Shown: positions 16,768 through 24,922 of the stretch, piece by piece
Numbering within the stretch: the first letter of the stretch is position 1
Layout of the letters: each line of letters begins with the position of its first letter
NCBI GenBank assembly: GCA_965232255.1
Contig: OZ246962.1
Location: 3,286,001-3,350,000, forward strand
Source of the DNA: Endozoicomonas sp965232255
Lineage (GTDB): Bacteria; Pseudomonadota; Gammaproteobacteria; Pseudomonadales; Endozoicomonadaceae
Direction of reading: 5' to 3'
DNA: 64,000 bases
Notes under the pieces: model-generated
What the model saw: the letters and a program-made list of their open reading frames with translations, nothing else
The model's database searches: none
Told to the model about the DNA's origin: nothing
Program-made: the position numbers and the translations under genes

Positions 16768-19700
16768 ATGAAGAGAATGTTGATCAACGCAACCCAGCAA
16801 GAAGAGCTGCGTGTTGCCCTCGTCGATGGCCAACGCCTGTTCGATCTGGACATTGAGTCCGGTGCCCGTGAGCAGAAAAAAGCCAACATCTACCGAGCAA
16901 AAATAACCCGCGTTGAACCAAGCCTTGAGGCCGCTTTTGTTGACTTTGGTGCTGATAGACACGGCTTCCTGCCCCTGAAGGAAATCTCCCGGGAATACTT
17001 CACTGGCCATACCGGTGGTCGCCCGAACATCAAGGATGTCATCAAGGAAGGCACCGAGGTCATCGTTCAGGTTGATAAAGAAGAGCGTGGCAACAAGGGG
17101 GCGGCCCTGACCACACTGGTCAGTCTGGCCGGTCGTTACCTGGTATTGATGCCCAACAACCCGCGTGCCGGCGGTATTTCCCGACGCATTGAAGGTGATG
17201 AGCGAACTGAGCTGCGCGAAGTCCTGAGCAAGCTGAACATTCCGGCTGAAATGGGCGTGATTGTCCGCACCGCCGGCCTTGGTCGTAGTGCTGAGGATCT
17301 GCAATGGGACCTGGATTACCTGCTGCAACTGTGGCAATCCATCAAAGAAGCAGCAGATAAAAAAGCTGCGCCATTTCTTATTTATCAAGAGAGCAATGTC
17401 ATTATCCGAGCGATCCGTGATTATCTGCGCCAGGATATCGGTGAAGTGCTGATCGACAAGAGTTCTGTCTATGAAGAGGCCCTGGAGTTTGTCAAGCAGG
17501 TCATGCCTCAGTACCAGAACAAGATCAAACTGTACCGGGACAGCGTTCCCCTGTTCAACCGCTTCCAGATCGAGAGCCAGATTGAGACCGCCTTCCAGCG
17601 GGAAGTCAAACTGCCTTCCGGCGGCTCCATTGTCATCGACCCAACCGAAGCACTGGTGTCCATCGACATCAACTCAGCTCGCGCTACTCGTGGCGGCGAT
17701 ATCGAAGAGACCGCCTGCAACACCAACCTGGAAGCGGCCGATGAGATCGCTCGGCAGCTACGTCTGCGCGATATCGGTGGCCTGATCGTTATCGATTTTA
17801 TCGATATGGGCAACAACCGCAACCAGCGGGAGGTGGAAAACCGCATCCGTCAGGCCCTGGCCGTTGATCGCGCCCGGGTGCAAACCGGCCGTATCTCCCG
17901 TTTTGGGCTGCTGGAAATGTCCCGCCAGCGTCTGCGCCCATCCCTTGGCGAGACCAGTGGCGTTGTCTGTCCGCGCTGCTCCGGTCAAGGCACCATTCGC
18001 GATATCGAGTCGCTGGCACTGTCCATCCTGCGCCTGATGGAAGAAGAGGCCATGAAGGACAAGACCTCCGAAATTCGCGCCCAGGTACCAGTAACCGTTG
18101 CCGCCTTCTTGCTCAATGAAAAGCGCAAGATGATCGCCAAAATCGAAAAGCGTCACAATGCCCGCATCATTGTTATACCTAACGCTAATCTGGAAACTCC
18201 GCACTACGACGTCCAGCGTCTGCGTGATGGCAATGTGCAGGATCACGAGAGCAGTTACGAAATCATCCTCGAAGGCGAAGACGCGGTTGAAGACCTCACT
18301 CAAGTCACCAGAACCCAGCAGCCAAGACAACAGGCAGCCGTGCGCAATGTGGCCCCGGCCCAGCCTGCTCCGGCAATCAAAGCCGCCGAGTCAAGGCCAG
18401 GTTTTATCGGTAGCCTGTTGAAGTCCATTGGTAGCCTGTTCAGCTCAGACAACGACGACGATACCTCATCTGAACAGAACAGTGGTACCCAACGGCGCCC
18501 ATCCAACCGCCGTGACGCCCAACAGTCTGGCCAGGGTAAAAAGAAGCCGCGCAACGAATCCCAACGTCGGGAAAAGCAAGAGCGCGACGGCAGTACTCGT
18601 CCGCAAAAAGAACGGAAAAAGAGTGAGCGCAGCGACAATCGTCCTGGTAAGGTCGAACGTCCAGAGAAAGCTGAACGTCCGGAGAAGGCTGAGCGTCCAG
18701 AGAAGACCGAGCGTCCGGAGAAGTCCGAACGCCGTTCGCGAGATAAGCAAGAGCCTCAAGAGCGCGAATCGCGTGGTTTCCAGCAGGAAGCAGAACTTGA
18801 CCCAGCCAACGGTGATCGTCGCCGTCGCCCCGGTTCTGCTCCCCGTCGTCGCAGCAACCGTCAGTCGCAAAGGCATGAGCTGAACGAGCCGCAACTGCAA
18901 CCACTGCTGCCTGAAAATGGCAAAAGTGAAGTGCCAGTTTCCGCCGACTCTGAAGTGACGGCTCAAGCCCCGGCTAGCCAGTCAGAGACGGCGAACAAGC
19001 CCTTGGCTACATCGGAAAAAACCCGTGAAGCGTTGCCAATGGTAGTGAGTGAGCCAGCCGTGGATGCCCAAGAGCAAACCACGCCTGAAGCTGCCGAAGA
19101 GGCCAGACCCCGCCGCTCCAGAAGGATCAAGAATGACCCTCGTCGCCTGCGGGAAAAACAGACCTCAGCGGTTATCGCTCTGCAAGCGCCGACGGACGAT
19201 CATCCTGAGCAAGAACACGCTGCTTCTGCGCAAGAGCACTCTTGCCTGAAGAGCACGCCTGCGATGGATTCTGCACCGCTGGTTGATAGCCACAGCGACG
19301 ATATTGAGCACGCCGTGACAGTTTCGACCCCAGCAGTGGCCGATGTGCCAGCAAGTCAGGACAACACTGCTGCTGGGGATGAACAACATGCCGTCCACAA
19401 AGACGAAAATCGCCCGCAAATGACCAAAATGGCCAAGGCGGTGGCTGCATCTCGCAATCCGGAACAGTCAGCATTTGCACCGCTGCCAACCACTTTTGAG
19501 CAACCAGCAACGCCTGAGCTTGAACCACCGGTTGACAGTGATGCGGTCATGACAGCCAGCAAAGCTGAAAAGCTGTTGCAACAGGCACTGAATCAGTCGG
19601 AAGAAAAAGAGCACAGCGCTAGCGCAGCGGAAACCTGCACGGCCAAACCTGAAGCCGACCAGGCGCCTGCGCCAATCCAACAGTCAGAAGTTGCTGCAAC

Positions 19701-19935
19701 CAGCACCGCGACAGCAGAAGATGGGTCAGCACCTGTTGAAGAAGCTGTGGTAGCCACTCCTGCTGACGAGCACACGTCGCCAGTTCGTTCGCACCGCCGT
19801 CGTCGCAACCGCGCTCATAATGATCCTCGGGCCCGACGCAACAACCAGCGTGCCAGGCCGAACGCGGATAAGACAGCGGAGCAGGCCACTGAAACAACAA
19901 GTGCTGCGACAAGCACTGAAGAGAACAATCTCTGA
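16768..19935 (+). CDS. rne: ribonuclease E
   Basis: RNase E is the main endonuclease of mRNA decay and rRNA/tRNA processing and scaffolds the degradosome at the inner membrane. The first 530 residues are the catalytic half: MKRMLINATQQEE start, S1 domain, DNase I-like core, and the zinc-link CPRCSGQG near residue 402. The C-terminal half is low-complexity: Arg/Lys/Glu-rich repeats of RPEK(A/T/S)ER (about residues 625-654), two arginine-rich RNA-binding-like patches (about 785-800 and 1010-1035) and acidic Ala/Glu/Pro linkers. At 1055 residues it is of normal length. It is followed by a strong terminator. Confidence 0.98.
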   Translation: MKRMLINATQQEELRVALVDGQRLFDLDIESGAREQKKANIYRAKITRVEPSLEAAFVDFGADRHGFLPLKEISREYFTGHTGGRPNIKDVIKEGTEVIVQVDKEERGNKGAALTTLVSLAGRYLVLMPNNPRAGGISRRIEGDERTELREVLSKLNIPAEMGVIVRTAGLGRSAEDLQWDLDYLLQLWQSIKEAADKKAAPFLIYQESNVIIRAIRDYLRQDIGEVLIDKSSVYEEALEFVKQVMPQYQNKIKLYRDSVPLFNRFQIESQIETAFQREVKLPSGGSIVIDPTEALVSIDINSARATRGGDIEETACNTNLEAADEIARQLRLRDIGGLIVIDFIDMGNNRNQREVENRIRQALAVDRARVQTGRISRFGLLEMSRQRLRPSLGETSGVVCPRCSGQGTIRDIESLALSILRLMEEEAMKDKTSEIRAQVPVTVAAFLLNEKRKMIAKIEKRHNARIIVIPNANLETPHYDVQRLRDGNVQDHESSYEIILEGEDAVEDLTQVTRTQQPRQQAAVRNVAPAQPAPAIKAAESRPGFIGSLLKSIGSLFSSDNDDDTSSEQNSGTQRRPSNRRDAQQSGQGKKKPRNESQRREKQERDGSTRPQKERKKSERSDNRPGKVERPEKAERPEKAERPEKTERPEKSERRSRDKQEPQERESRGFQQEAELDPANGDRRRRPGSAPRRRSNRQSQRHELNEPQLQPLLPENGKSEVPVSADSEVTAQAPASQSETANKPLATSEKTREALPMVVSEPAVDAQEQTTPEAAEEARPRRSRRIKNDPRRLREKQTSAVIALQAPTDDHPEQEHAASAQEHSCLKSTPAMDSAPLVDSHSDDIEHAVTVSTPAVADVPASQDNTAAGDEQHAVHKDENRPQMTKMAKAVAASRNPEQSAFAPLPTTFEQPATPELEPPVDSDAVMTASKAEKLLQQALNQSEEKEHSASAAETCTAKPEADQAPAPIQQSEVAATSTATAEDGSAPVEEAVVATPADEHTSPVRSHRRRRNRAHNDPRARRNNQRARPNADKTAEQATETTSAATSTEENNL
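18640..18729 (+). repeat. 18-bp tandem repeat inside rne
   Basis: Five in-frame 18-bp units encode Arg-Pro-(Glu/Gly)-Lys-X-Glu. The first unit (18640-18657) is diverged; the next four (18658-18729) are nearly identical, differing mainly at the fifth codon (Ala, Ala, Thr, Ser). Such repeats can change copy number between strains and would alter only the linker length of the scaffold half. Confidence 0.85.
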
Positions 19936-19941
19936 AACCTC

Positions 19942-19961
19942 GCTCCCTCGCCAGAGGGAGC
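19942..19961 (+). other. GCCA-loop hairpin after rne
   Basis: GCTCCCTC (19942-19949) pairs perfectly with GAGGGAGC (19954-19961) around a GCCA loop. It begins 7 bases after the rne stop and has no T-tract, so it is more likely a 3'-end protecting stem or repeat than a terminator. A hairpin with the same GCCA loop lies downstream of gcvT. Confidence 0.6.
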
Positions 19962-19979
19962 TGACCCTACCTGATCAGT

Positions 19980-20008
19980 GGAGCGGTTTACCGCTCCGCT
20001 TTTTTTTG
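19980..20008 (+). terminator. Rho-independent terminator of rne
   Basis: GGAGCGG (19980-19986), a TTTA loop and CCGCTCC (19991-19997) form a 7-bp GC-rich stem followed by GC and eight or so T residues from 20000. This is a textbook intrinsic terminator for rne. The convergent murB stop codon (19988-19990) lies inside the loop. Confidence 0.93.
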
Positions 20009-21034
20009 TGTACCGTAAAACCGGGGCTCACATTCAAGCTGAACACCGAACTTATCATCAATGGTCCGTTGCACCATAGTGGCAAAATCCAACACATCTC
20101 GCCCGGTCGCGCCGCCATGATTAACCAGCACCAGAGCCTGGTTTCGATAAGTCCCCACCGTGCCCTGCTGTAACCCGCGCAAACCTGCCCGATCAATCAG
20201 CCAGCCAGCAGCAAGCTTCCACATGACACCTGCGGGATAGGCGACAATATCAGAGTACTCCCTTTTCAGGCGTGCCATTTCCTGCGCAGACACCACTGGG
20301 TTTTTGAAAAAACTGCCAGCGTTGCCAATCTCTTGCGGATCCGGCAGCTTATCCCGACGAATATCACAAACCGCCTGACTGATATCAAGCGCCTGCGGGT
20401 TGCCGGTCCGTTGCGTCAATATGTCTCTCAGCTGGCCGTAATCCAGCTTTGGCCGCAACTGTGCGTCGAGCTTCAGCGACACTGAGATAATAATGTACTG
20501 ATCCTGCCAGGCGCCTTTAAACACCGAATCACGGTAGCCAAAGCAGCACGCCGGACCGTCAAAACGGCTTATCGTGCCTGATTCAATATGCATCGCATCC
20601 AGCGCAACAAAATAATCCCGCAACTCAACTCCATAGGCACCAATATTCTGAATGGGCGCAGCGCCCACAGTACCCGGAATCAAAGAGAGGTTTTCCAGAC
20701 CATAGGCCTGGTTGGCCAACGTCCACAGCACAAAATCATGCCAGTTTTCACCGGCTGCGGCTCGTACCAACAGCCCATTCGGTGTGCGCTGTAAAATCTC
20801 TTTACCCAGCAGATTGACCCGTACCACCAGGGCATCAAGCATCTCAGCGAGCACCACGTTACTGCCGCCGCCCAAGGGAATCACGGGCAACCGTCGCTGT
20901 CGGGCAAAAGCGAGTGCAGCACGTAACTCGGCTGTGGAATTAACCTCGACATAGTAGCGGGCTGTAGACGACAAACCCAATGTATTATGCTGCTGCAGCG
21001 AGCAGTTATGAACGATGTTTATAGGGGAATTCAT
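19988..21034 (-). CDS. murB: UDP-N-acetylenolpyruvoylglucosamine reductase MurB
   Basis: MurB makes UDP-MurNAc, reducing the enolpyruvyl product of MurA with NADPH and FAD in the cytosol. The 348-residue protein is the type I form with the FAD-binding LGGGSNVVL motif near residue 55, the catalytic serine in EIGNAGSFFKNP (Ser241) and the terminal glutamate in LECEPRF. Its ATG overlaps the stop of the upstream phosphatase gene by four bases, the first of several couplings in this cluster. Confidence 0.97.
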   Translation of the reverse strand: MNSPINIVHNCSLQQHNTLGLSSTARYYVEVNSTAELRAALAFARQRRLPVIPLGGGSNVVLAEMLDALVVRVNLLGKEILQRTPNGLLVRAAAGENWHDFVLWTLANQAYGLENLSLIPGTVGAAPIQNIGAYGVELRDYFVALDAMHIESGTISRFDGPACCFGYRDSVFKGAWQDQYIIISVSLKLDAQLRPKLDYGQLRDILTQRTGNPQALDISQAVCDIRRDKLPDPQEIGNAGSFFKNPVVSAQEMARLKREYSDIVAYPAGVMWKLAAGWLIDRAGLRGLQQGTVGTYRNQALVLVNHGGATGRDVLDFATMVQRTIDDKFGVQLECEPRFYGTQKKAER

Positions 21035-21510
21035 GAATCTTGCAGATACTTGCTTGTCAAATGTTCCAGTAACGCCAAGCCACCAAGCTCAACGAGATTA
21101 AGCACCCGGGCAAACCCTTCGCTGCCGCCATAATAAGGATCAGGTACTTCTGCAACCGGCAAGTCAGCAAATTCAAGAAACAGCCGCAGTTTATGGGCAT
21201 GCTCTGGGGGGCACATTTGCCGCAAACTATCCAGGTTCTCATTATCCATGGCCAGGATCAGGTCTTGTTCGATAAAGTCCTGCCTATTGACCTGCCGCGA
21301 GCGAATAAACGACAGATCATAACCATGCTGGGCCGCGTACTGCATGGAACGACGATCAGGACTGGCACCATTATGCCAGCCGCTGGTACCAGCTGAGTCA
21401 ACCCGAATAAGGTCAGATAATCCGGACTCAGCCACCTGACTGGCAAAGACTCCACAAGCAGTGGGCGAACGACAAATATTGCCCAGGCAGACAAACAGCA
21501 CCTTGATCAT
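21031..21510 (-). CDS. low-molecular-weight protein-tyrosine phosphatase
   Basis: The 159-residue product has the catalytic P-loop CLGNICRSP (Cys8, Arg14) at its N-terminus and the general-acid motif DPYYGG near residue 124. The family dephosphorylates tyrosine on proteins, often bacterial tyrosine kinases that control polysaccharide export. It is translationally coupled on both sides: its ATG overlaps the kdsB stop and its stop overlaps the murB start, each by four bases. Placement between kdsB and murB matches Pseudomonas. Substrate unknown. Confidence 0.93.
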   Translation of the reverse strand: MIKVLFVCLGNICRSPTACGVFASQVAESGLSDLIRVDSAGTSGWHNGASPDRRSMQYAAQHGYDLSFIRSRQVNRQDFIEQDLILAMDNENLDSLRQMCPPEHAHKLRLFLEFADLPVAEVPDPYYGGSEGFARVLNLVELGGLALLEHLTSKYLQDS

Positions 21511-22319
21511 ATTTCGACCACTTGCTGAACGCCATCGCCCTGGGCAGCAAACAAAGCACGTACTGCCTGCAAATCCTGTTCGGTATCCACACCGTGGGGA
21601 GGGGTGGCCACTGCCTCGGCCACATGAATACGCTGACCGTTGAACATCAGGCGCAACTGTTCCAGAGATTCCAGCTGTTCCACCGGGCTGACGCTCCAGG
21701 TAACGTACTGATTAAGTAAGCCGACGCGGTAGGCATAGATACCAATATGTCGCTGAAAGCAGATGCTGGTCGGCAAAGTGCGCTGGTTAGCGGCAAAATC
21801 ATTGCGGGCCCAGGGAATGGGTGCCCGACTGAAATAGAGCGCATAGCCTTGAGCATCGGACACCACTTTGACCACGTTTGGGTCGAACACCTGGTCAATA
21901 TTCAGCAACGCACTGGACAGCGTTGCGGCACCAGCCAGCGGGCTGGCCCGCAGATTTGCCGCTACCTGGTTGATGACAGCAGGTGGAATCAACGGCTCAT
22001 CGCCCTGGACATTAACCACGATTTCATCATTGGCAAGGCCATAAATCCTGGCCACTTCCTGCAAGCGATCAGTGCCGGATGGATGACCGGCCAAGGTCAT
22101 GCAGACCTCTCCACCAAAATCTTGCACCGCCTTCATGATGCGCTCGTCGTCGGTGGCCACAATCACCTTGCTGGCATTGCTGGCCAGGGCACGCTGATAA
22201 ACGTGCTGCACCATGGGTTTGCCACCAATGTCGGCCAGCGGCTTACCCGGCAAACGACTGGAGGCAAAGCGCGCCGGAATAACGACGGTAAAATCACTGG
22301 CACAAACATCATGGGCCAT
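21507..22319 (-). CDS. kdsB: CMP-KDO synthetase KdsB
   Basis: KdsB activates KDO with CTP to CMP-KDO for lipopolysaccharide inner-core synthesis. The 270-residue protein starts with the nucleotidyltransferase motif VVIPARFASSRLPGKPL and contains VVNVQGDEPLI, both diagnostic. Its start shares one base with the stop of the Trm112-like gene (TGATG). Confidence 0.96.
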   Translation of the reverse strand: MAHDVCASDFTVVIPARFASSRLPGKPLADIGGKPMVQHVYQRALASNASKVIVATDDERIMKAVQDFGGEVCMTLAGHPSGTDRLQEVARIYGLANDEIVVNVQGDEPLIPPAVINQVAANLRASPLAGAATLSSALLNIDQVFDPNVVKVVSDAQGYALYFSRAPIPWARNDFAANQRTLPTSICFQRHIGIYAYRVGLLNQYVTWSVSPVEQLESLEQLRLMFNGQRIHVAEAVATPPHGVDTEQDLQAVRALFAAQGDGVQQVVEI

Positions 22320-22510
22320 CAGGAAGCCCCACCGAGACGCTCGTCCACTGTCAGCGTGCGCGCTTCATCTTCAAGCATGACCGGAATATCGTCCCGAATG
22401 GGGTAGGCAAGGCCGCATGGTCGGCAAATCAACTCCTGACGATCCTCCGTCAGACAAACGCTGCCCTTGCACAAAGGGCAGGCGAGAATTTCAAACAGTG
22501 TTTTATCCAT
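22319..22510 (-). CDS. Trm112-family zinc-binding protein (YcaR-like)
   Basis: A 63-residue protein with two CxxC knuckles: Cys11/Cys14 in ACPLCKG and Cys29/Cys32 in CRPCG, followed by YPIRDDIPVML, the typical end of YcaR/Trm112 proteins. Trm112 members activate methyltransferases in eukaryotes; the bacterial role is unclear. I start at ATG 22510 because the protein then begins in the usual way; the longer frame to 22573 overlaps lpxK by 32 bases. It lies between lpxK and kdsB, as in many gammaproteobacteria. Confidence 0.9.
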   Translation of the reverse strand: MDKTLFEILACPLCKGSVCLTEDRQELICRPCGLAYPIRDDIPVMLEDEARTLTVDERLGGAS

Positions 22511-22541
22511 ATTATTTCCTTGAGTAGCCTGCCAGCGCAGA

Positions 22542-23579
22542 TCAGCCGGAAGTGGCCGGGGCACGTGCGTCAATCATTGCTACCAGTTGTTCAATACAAG
22601 GCTCCGGCACCTGAGCGGTCACTGGCAGATACCAGTGTCGGTCAGTGGCAAAGGCAACGCATTTGACGGCATCCTTAGCGGTCATCAGTACCGGCAGATC
22701 GTCGTCAAACGTGATATCTGCCGGGGTAAACGGATGATGGTCAGGGAACGGGTGAGCAATCACCTCATACCCCAGGGTACGCAGTGTATTAAAAAATCGC
22801 TCCGGATGACCAATTCCGGCCACAGCATGCACGCGCCCCACAGTTGGCACTGGCTGGGCACTACCACAGACGCTGATTAAATCTGCCGGTTGCAGGGAAA
22901 AACCAAACTGTCCGGGCCGCTGTGCCTCAACATCGTCCCACAGTTCGGGCAGCGTTTCGCTACTGCTGTTAACCAGAATCAAGTCCACCTGACCCATTCT
23001 TTGCGGCGGCTCGCGCAGCGGACCGGCCGGCAGACACAGGCGATTTCCCAGCAGACGCTCACCATCGAGCACCAACAGCTCAATATGCCGTTGCAGATTA
23101 TAGTGCTGCAAACCATCATCTGCGATAAGTAGATTGCAGTCGCAACCCGCAAGAAGATACTGGGCCCCTCGGACCCGATCGGCATCCACCACCACTGGCA
23201 CGCTTAGCTGGCGCGCGAGCATAACTGGCTCATCACCAACCTTGGCCGGATCAGACTCTGAAGTCACCCACACCGGCGCGTCGCCGCCACCGGCACCAAA
23301 ACCACGGCTGATAATACCTGGTCGATATCCCCTGCCTTGCAATGCCGTTACCAGGGCGGTAACCAGCGGTGTTTTGCCCGTGCCACCAACAGTGATATTA
23401 CCCACCACCACCACGGGGACGGGAGGCGTCCAACGAGGGTGGTTCAGGTAGCGCTGTTTGCGTTTTGCCGCCAGCAGGACAAACAATCGACTCAGGGGTT
23501 TAAGGACCTTAGTCCAGCCACCAGCGGGGTTGTACCAGGAGTCAGTGACCGACACAGTAATACGATGCCAATAACTCAT
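22542..23579 (-). CDS. lpxK: tetraacyldisaccharide 4'-kinase LpxK
   Basis: LpxK adds the 4' phosphate to lipid A precursor at the inner membrane. The 345-residue protein has the P-loop VVGNITVGGTGKTPLV near residue 60, the DDGLQHY motif and an N-terminal hydrophobic anchor. Its start overlaps the exbD stop by four bases. Clustering with kdsB makes this an envelope-synthesis operon. Confidence 0.96.
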   Translation of the reverse strand: MSYWHRITVSVTDSWYNPAGGWTKVLKPLSRLFVLLAAKRKQRYLNHPRWTPPVPVVVVGNITVGGTGKTPLVTALVTALQGRGYRPGIISRGFGAGGGDAPVWVTSESDPAKVGDEPVMLARQLSVPVVVDADRVRGAQYLLAGCDCNLLIADDGLQHYNLQRHIELLVLDGERLLGNRLCLPAGPLREPPQRMGQVDLILVNSSSETLPELWDDVEAQRPGQFGFSLQPADLISVCGSAQPVPTVGRVHAVAGIGHPERFFNTLRTLGYEVIAHPFPDHHPFTPADITFDDDLPVLMTAKDAVKCVAFATDRHWYLPVTAQVPEPCIEQLVAMIDARAPATSG

Positions 23580-24013
23580 TGCTCTGTTTCAGTCTCCTGC
23601 CGGGTGGTCATACTCAGGTTGGCAAAGCCCATCTGTCCGGCAGCATCCATGGCTGTGACCACTGCCTGGTAAGGCGTATTGGCGTCAGCGGTGATGATCA
23701 CCGGCAGATTACGCTCGCCCTGGCTGGCTTTGCCCAGGGCACGCTTCAACGTCTCCCGCTGGCTATTGATCAGACCCTGACCATCCACGGAAAACTCGCC
23801 GCCCTTGCTGATGATGATCTCGATCTGCCGGGGCTGCTGCTCAAGAATAGCGCCTGAGGACTGCGGTAAATCAATGGCCAGGTGAGTCTCCCGGGTAAAG
23901 GTGGTGGACACCATAAAAAAAATCAGCAACAGGAAGACCACATCAATCAACGGCGTCAGGTTGACCGATGTGTCATTACTCCCCTCCCCTGCCCGAAAGC
24001 GCCGGAAGTTCAT
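23576..24013 (-). CDS. exbD: ExbD/TolR-family energy-transduction protein
   Basis: A 145-residue single-pass inner-membrane protein with a small cytoplasmic tail, one membrane helix and a periplasmic domain. The helix LTPLIDVVFLLLIFF carries the conserved proton-path aspartate (Asp24). ExbB-ExbD pairs use the proton gradient to drive TonB or Tol systems. No tonB is present here, so the partner is encoded elsewhere. Its ATG shares one base with the exbB stop. Confidence 0.93.
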   Translation of the reverse strand: MNFRRFRAGEGSNDTSVNLTPLIDVVFLLLIFFMVSTTFTRETHLAIDLPQSSGAILEQQPRQIEIIISKGGEFSVDGQGLINSQRETLKRALGKASQGERNLPVIITADANTPYQAVVTAMDAAGQMGFANLSMTTRQETETEQ

Positions 24014-24636
24014 TATGCCTTGCCTCCCACAGAACGCTCTCCTTGCAATACCTCGACCAGCTTGATGGCATCTTGTTCCATGGTCACCACCAGCTCATCA
24101 ATGCGCCGGGTGAAATAACGATGAAAAATCAGTGCCGGAATCGCCACGCTCAAACCGGCAGCCGTGGTAATCAATGCCTTGGAGATGCCGCCGGCCAGAA
24201 CGCCGGCATTACCAGTCCCTTCTGTCATCAGGACAGTAAAGACATCGATCATTCCGATAACCGTACCCAAAAGACCCAGCAGCGGTGTGACGGCAGCTAT
24301 GGTGCCCAGGGCATTGAGGTAGCGTCCCAGATCATGAATCACTTTACCGGCTTGTTCTTCTATGCTCTCTTTCATGATTTCCCGGCCATTGCGAGCATTG
24401 TTTAATCCTGCAGCCAGAATCTCACCCAGCGGCGAACCAGTTTTTAACTGCTCCAGTTTATGATTGTCGAGGTTATTGTTTTTGATAAGCTTCCAGACTC
24501 GCGACAAAGTCGCTTTGGGCGCGATGCGCGAAGGTCTCAACGTCCAGAGTCGCTCGAAGATAATGGCCATGGCGATAATCGAAGACAGCAGGATAGGCAC
24601 CATCAACCAACCACCGGATTTCACCAGTTCAAACAC
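24013..24636 (-). CDS. exbB: MotA/TolQ/ExbB proton-channel family protein
   Basis: The 207-residue protein has three membrane helices in the ExbB pattern: about residues 9-31, then GTIAAVTPLLGLLGTVIGMI, then ALITTAAGLSVAIPALI. The TPLLGLLGTV segment is the family signature. It forms the pentameric channel that ExbD sits in. It is the first gene of the minus-strand run exbB-exbD-lpxK-(Trm112)-kdsB-phosphatase-murB. The 286 bases upstream to comEC should hold the promoter. Confidence 0.93.
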   Translation of the reverse strand: MFELVKSGGWLMVPILLSSIIAMAIIFERLWTLRPSRIAPKATLSRVWKLIKNNNLDNHKLEQLKTGSPLGEILAAGLNNARNGREIMKESIEEQAGKVIHDLGRYLNALGTIAAVTPLLGLLGTVIGMIDVFTVLMTEGTGNAGVLAGGISKALITTAAGLSVAIPALIFHRYFTRRIDELVVTMEQDAIKLVEVLQGERSVGGKA

Positions 24637-24922
24637 GATAATTACCTTTGCAATGACAGGTTCACGGTCACCGGACGATAAACTGTGTCCGCATTTGCTT
24701 CGAGGCTGCCCAAGAATACCTCATCCTGCCTGACCACTGTTTTTGCCTTGCGCTACCTATTACTTACTGCCTATTACTGCTGCCATTACTTCCATGCGGT
24801 CATGCCATTTCCGAACAACCTTTCAGCATGACTGTATCACAGAGGTTGACACCATTTAAGCAGTAACTTGTCACTTGCTGCGCGTGGATTTTTTAACGTT
24901 AATTGTCGTTTAATAGCCAGTT

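Noticed and set aside
18440..18966. Long minus-strand frames inside rne
   Set aside because: They are shadows of the repetitive, biased codons in the RNase E C-terminal half.
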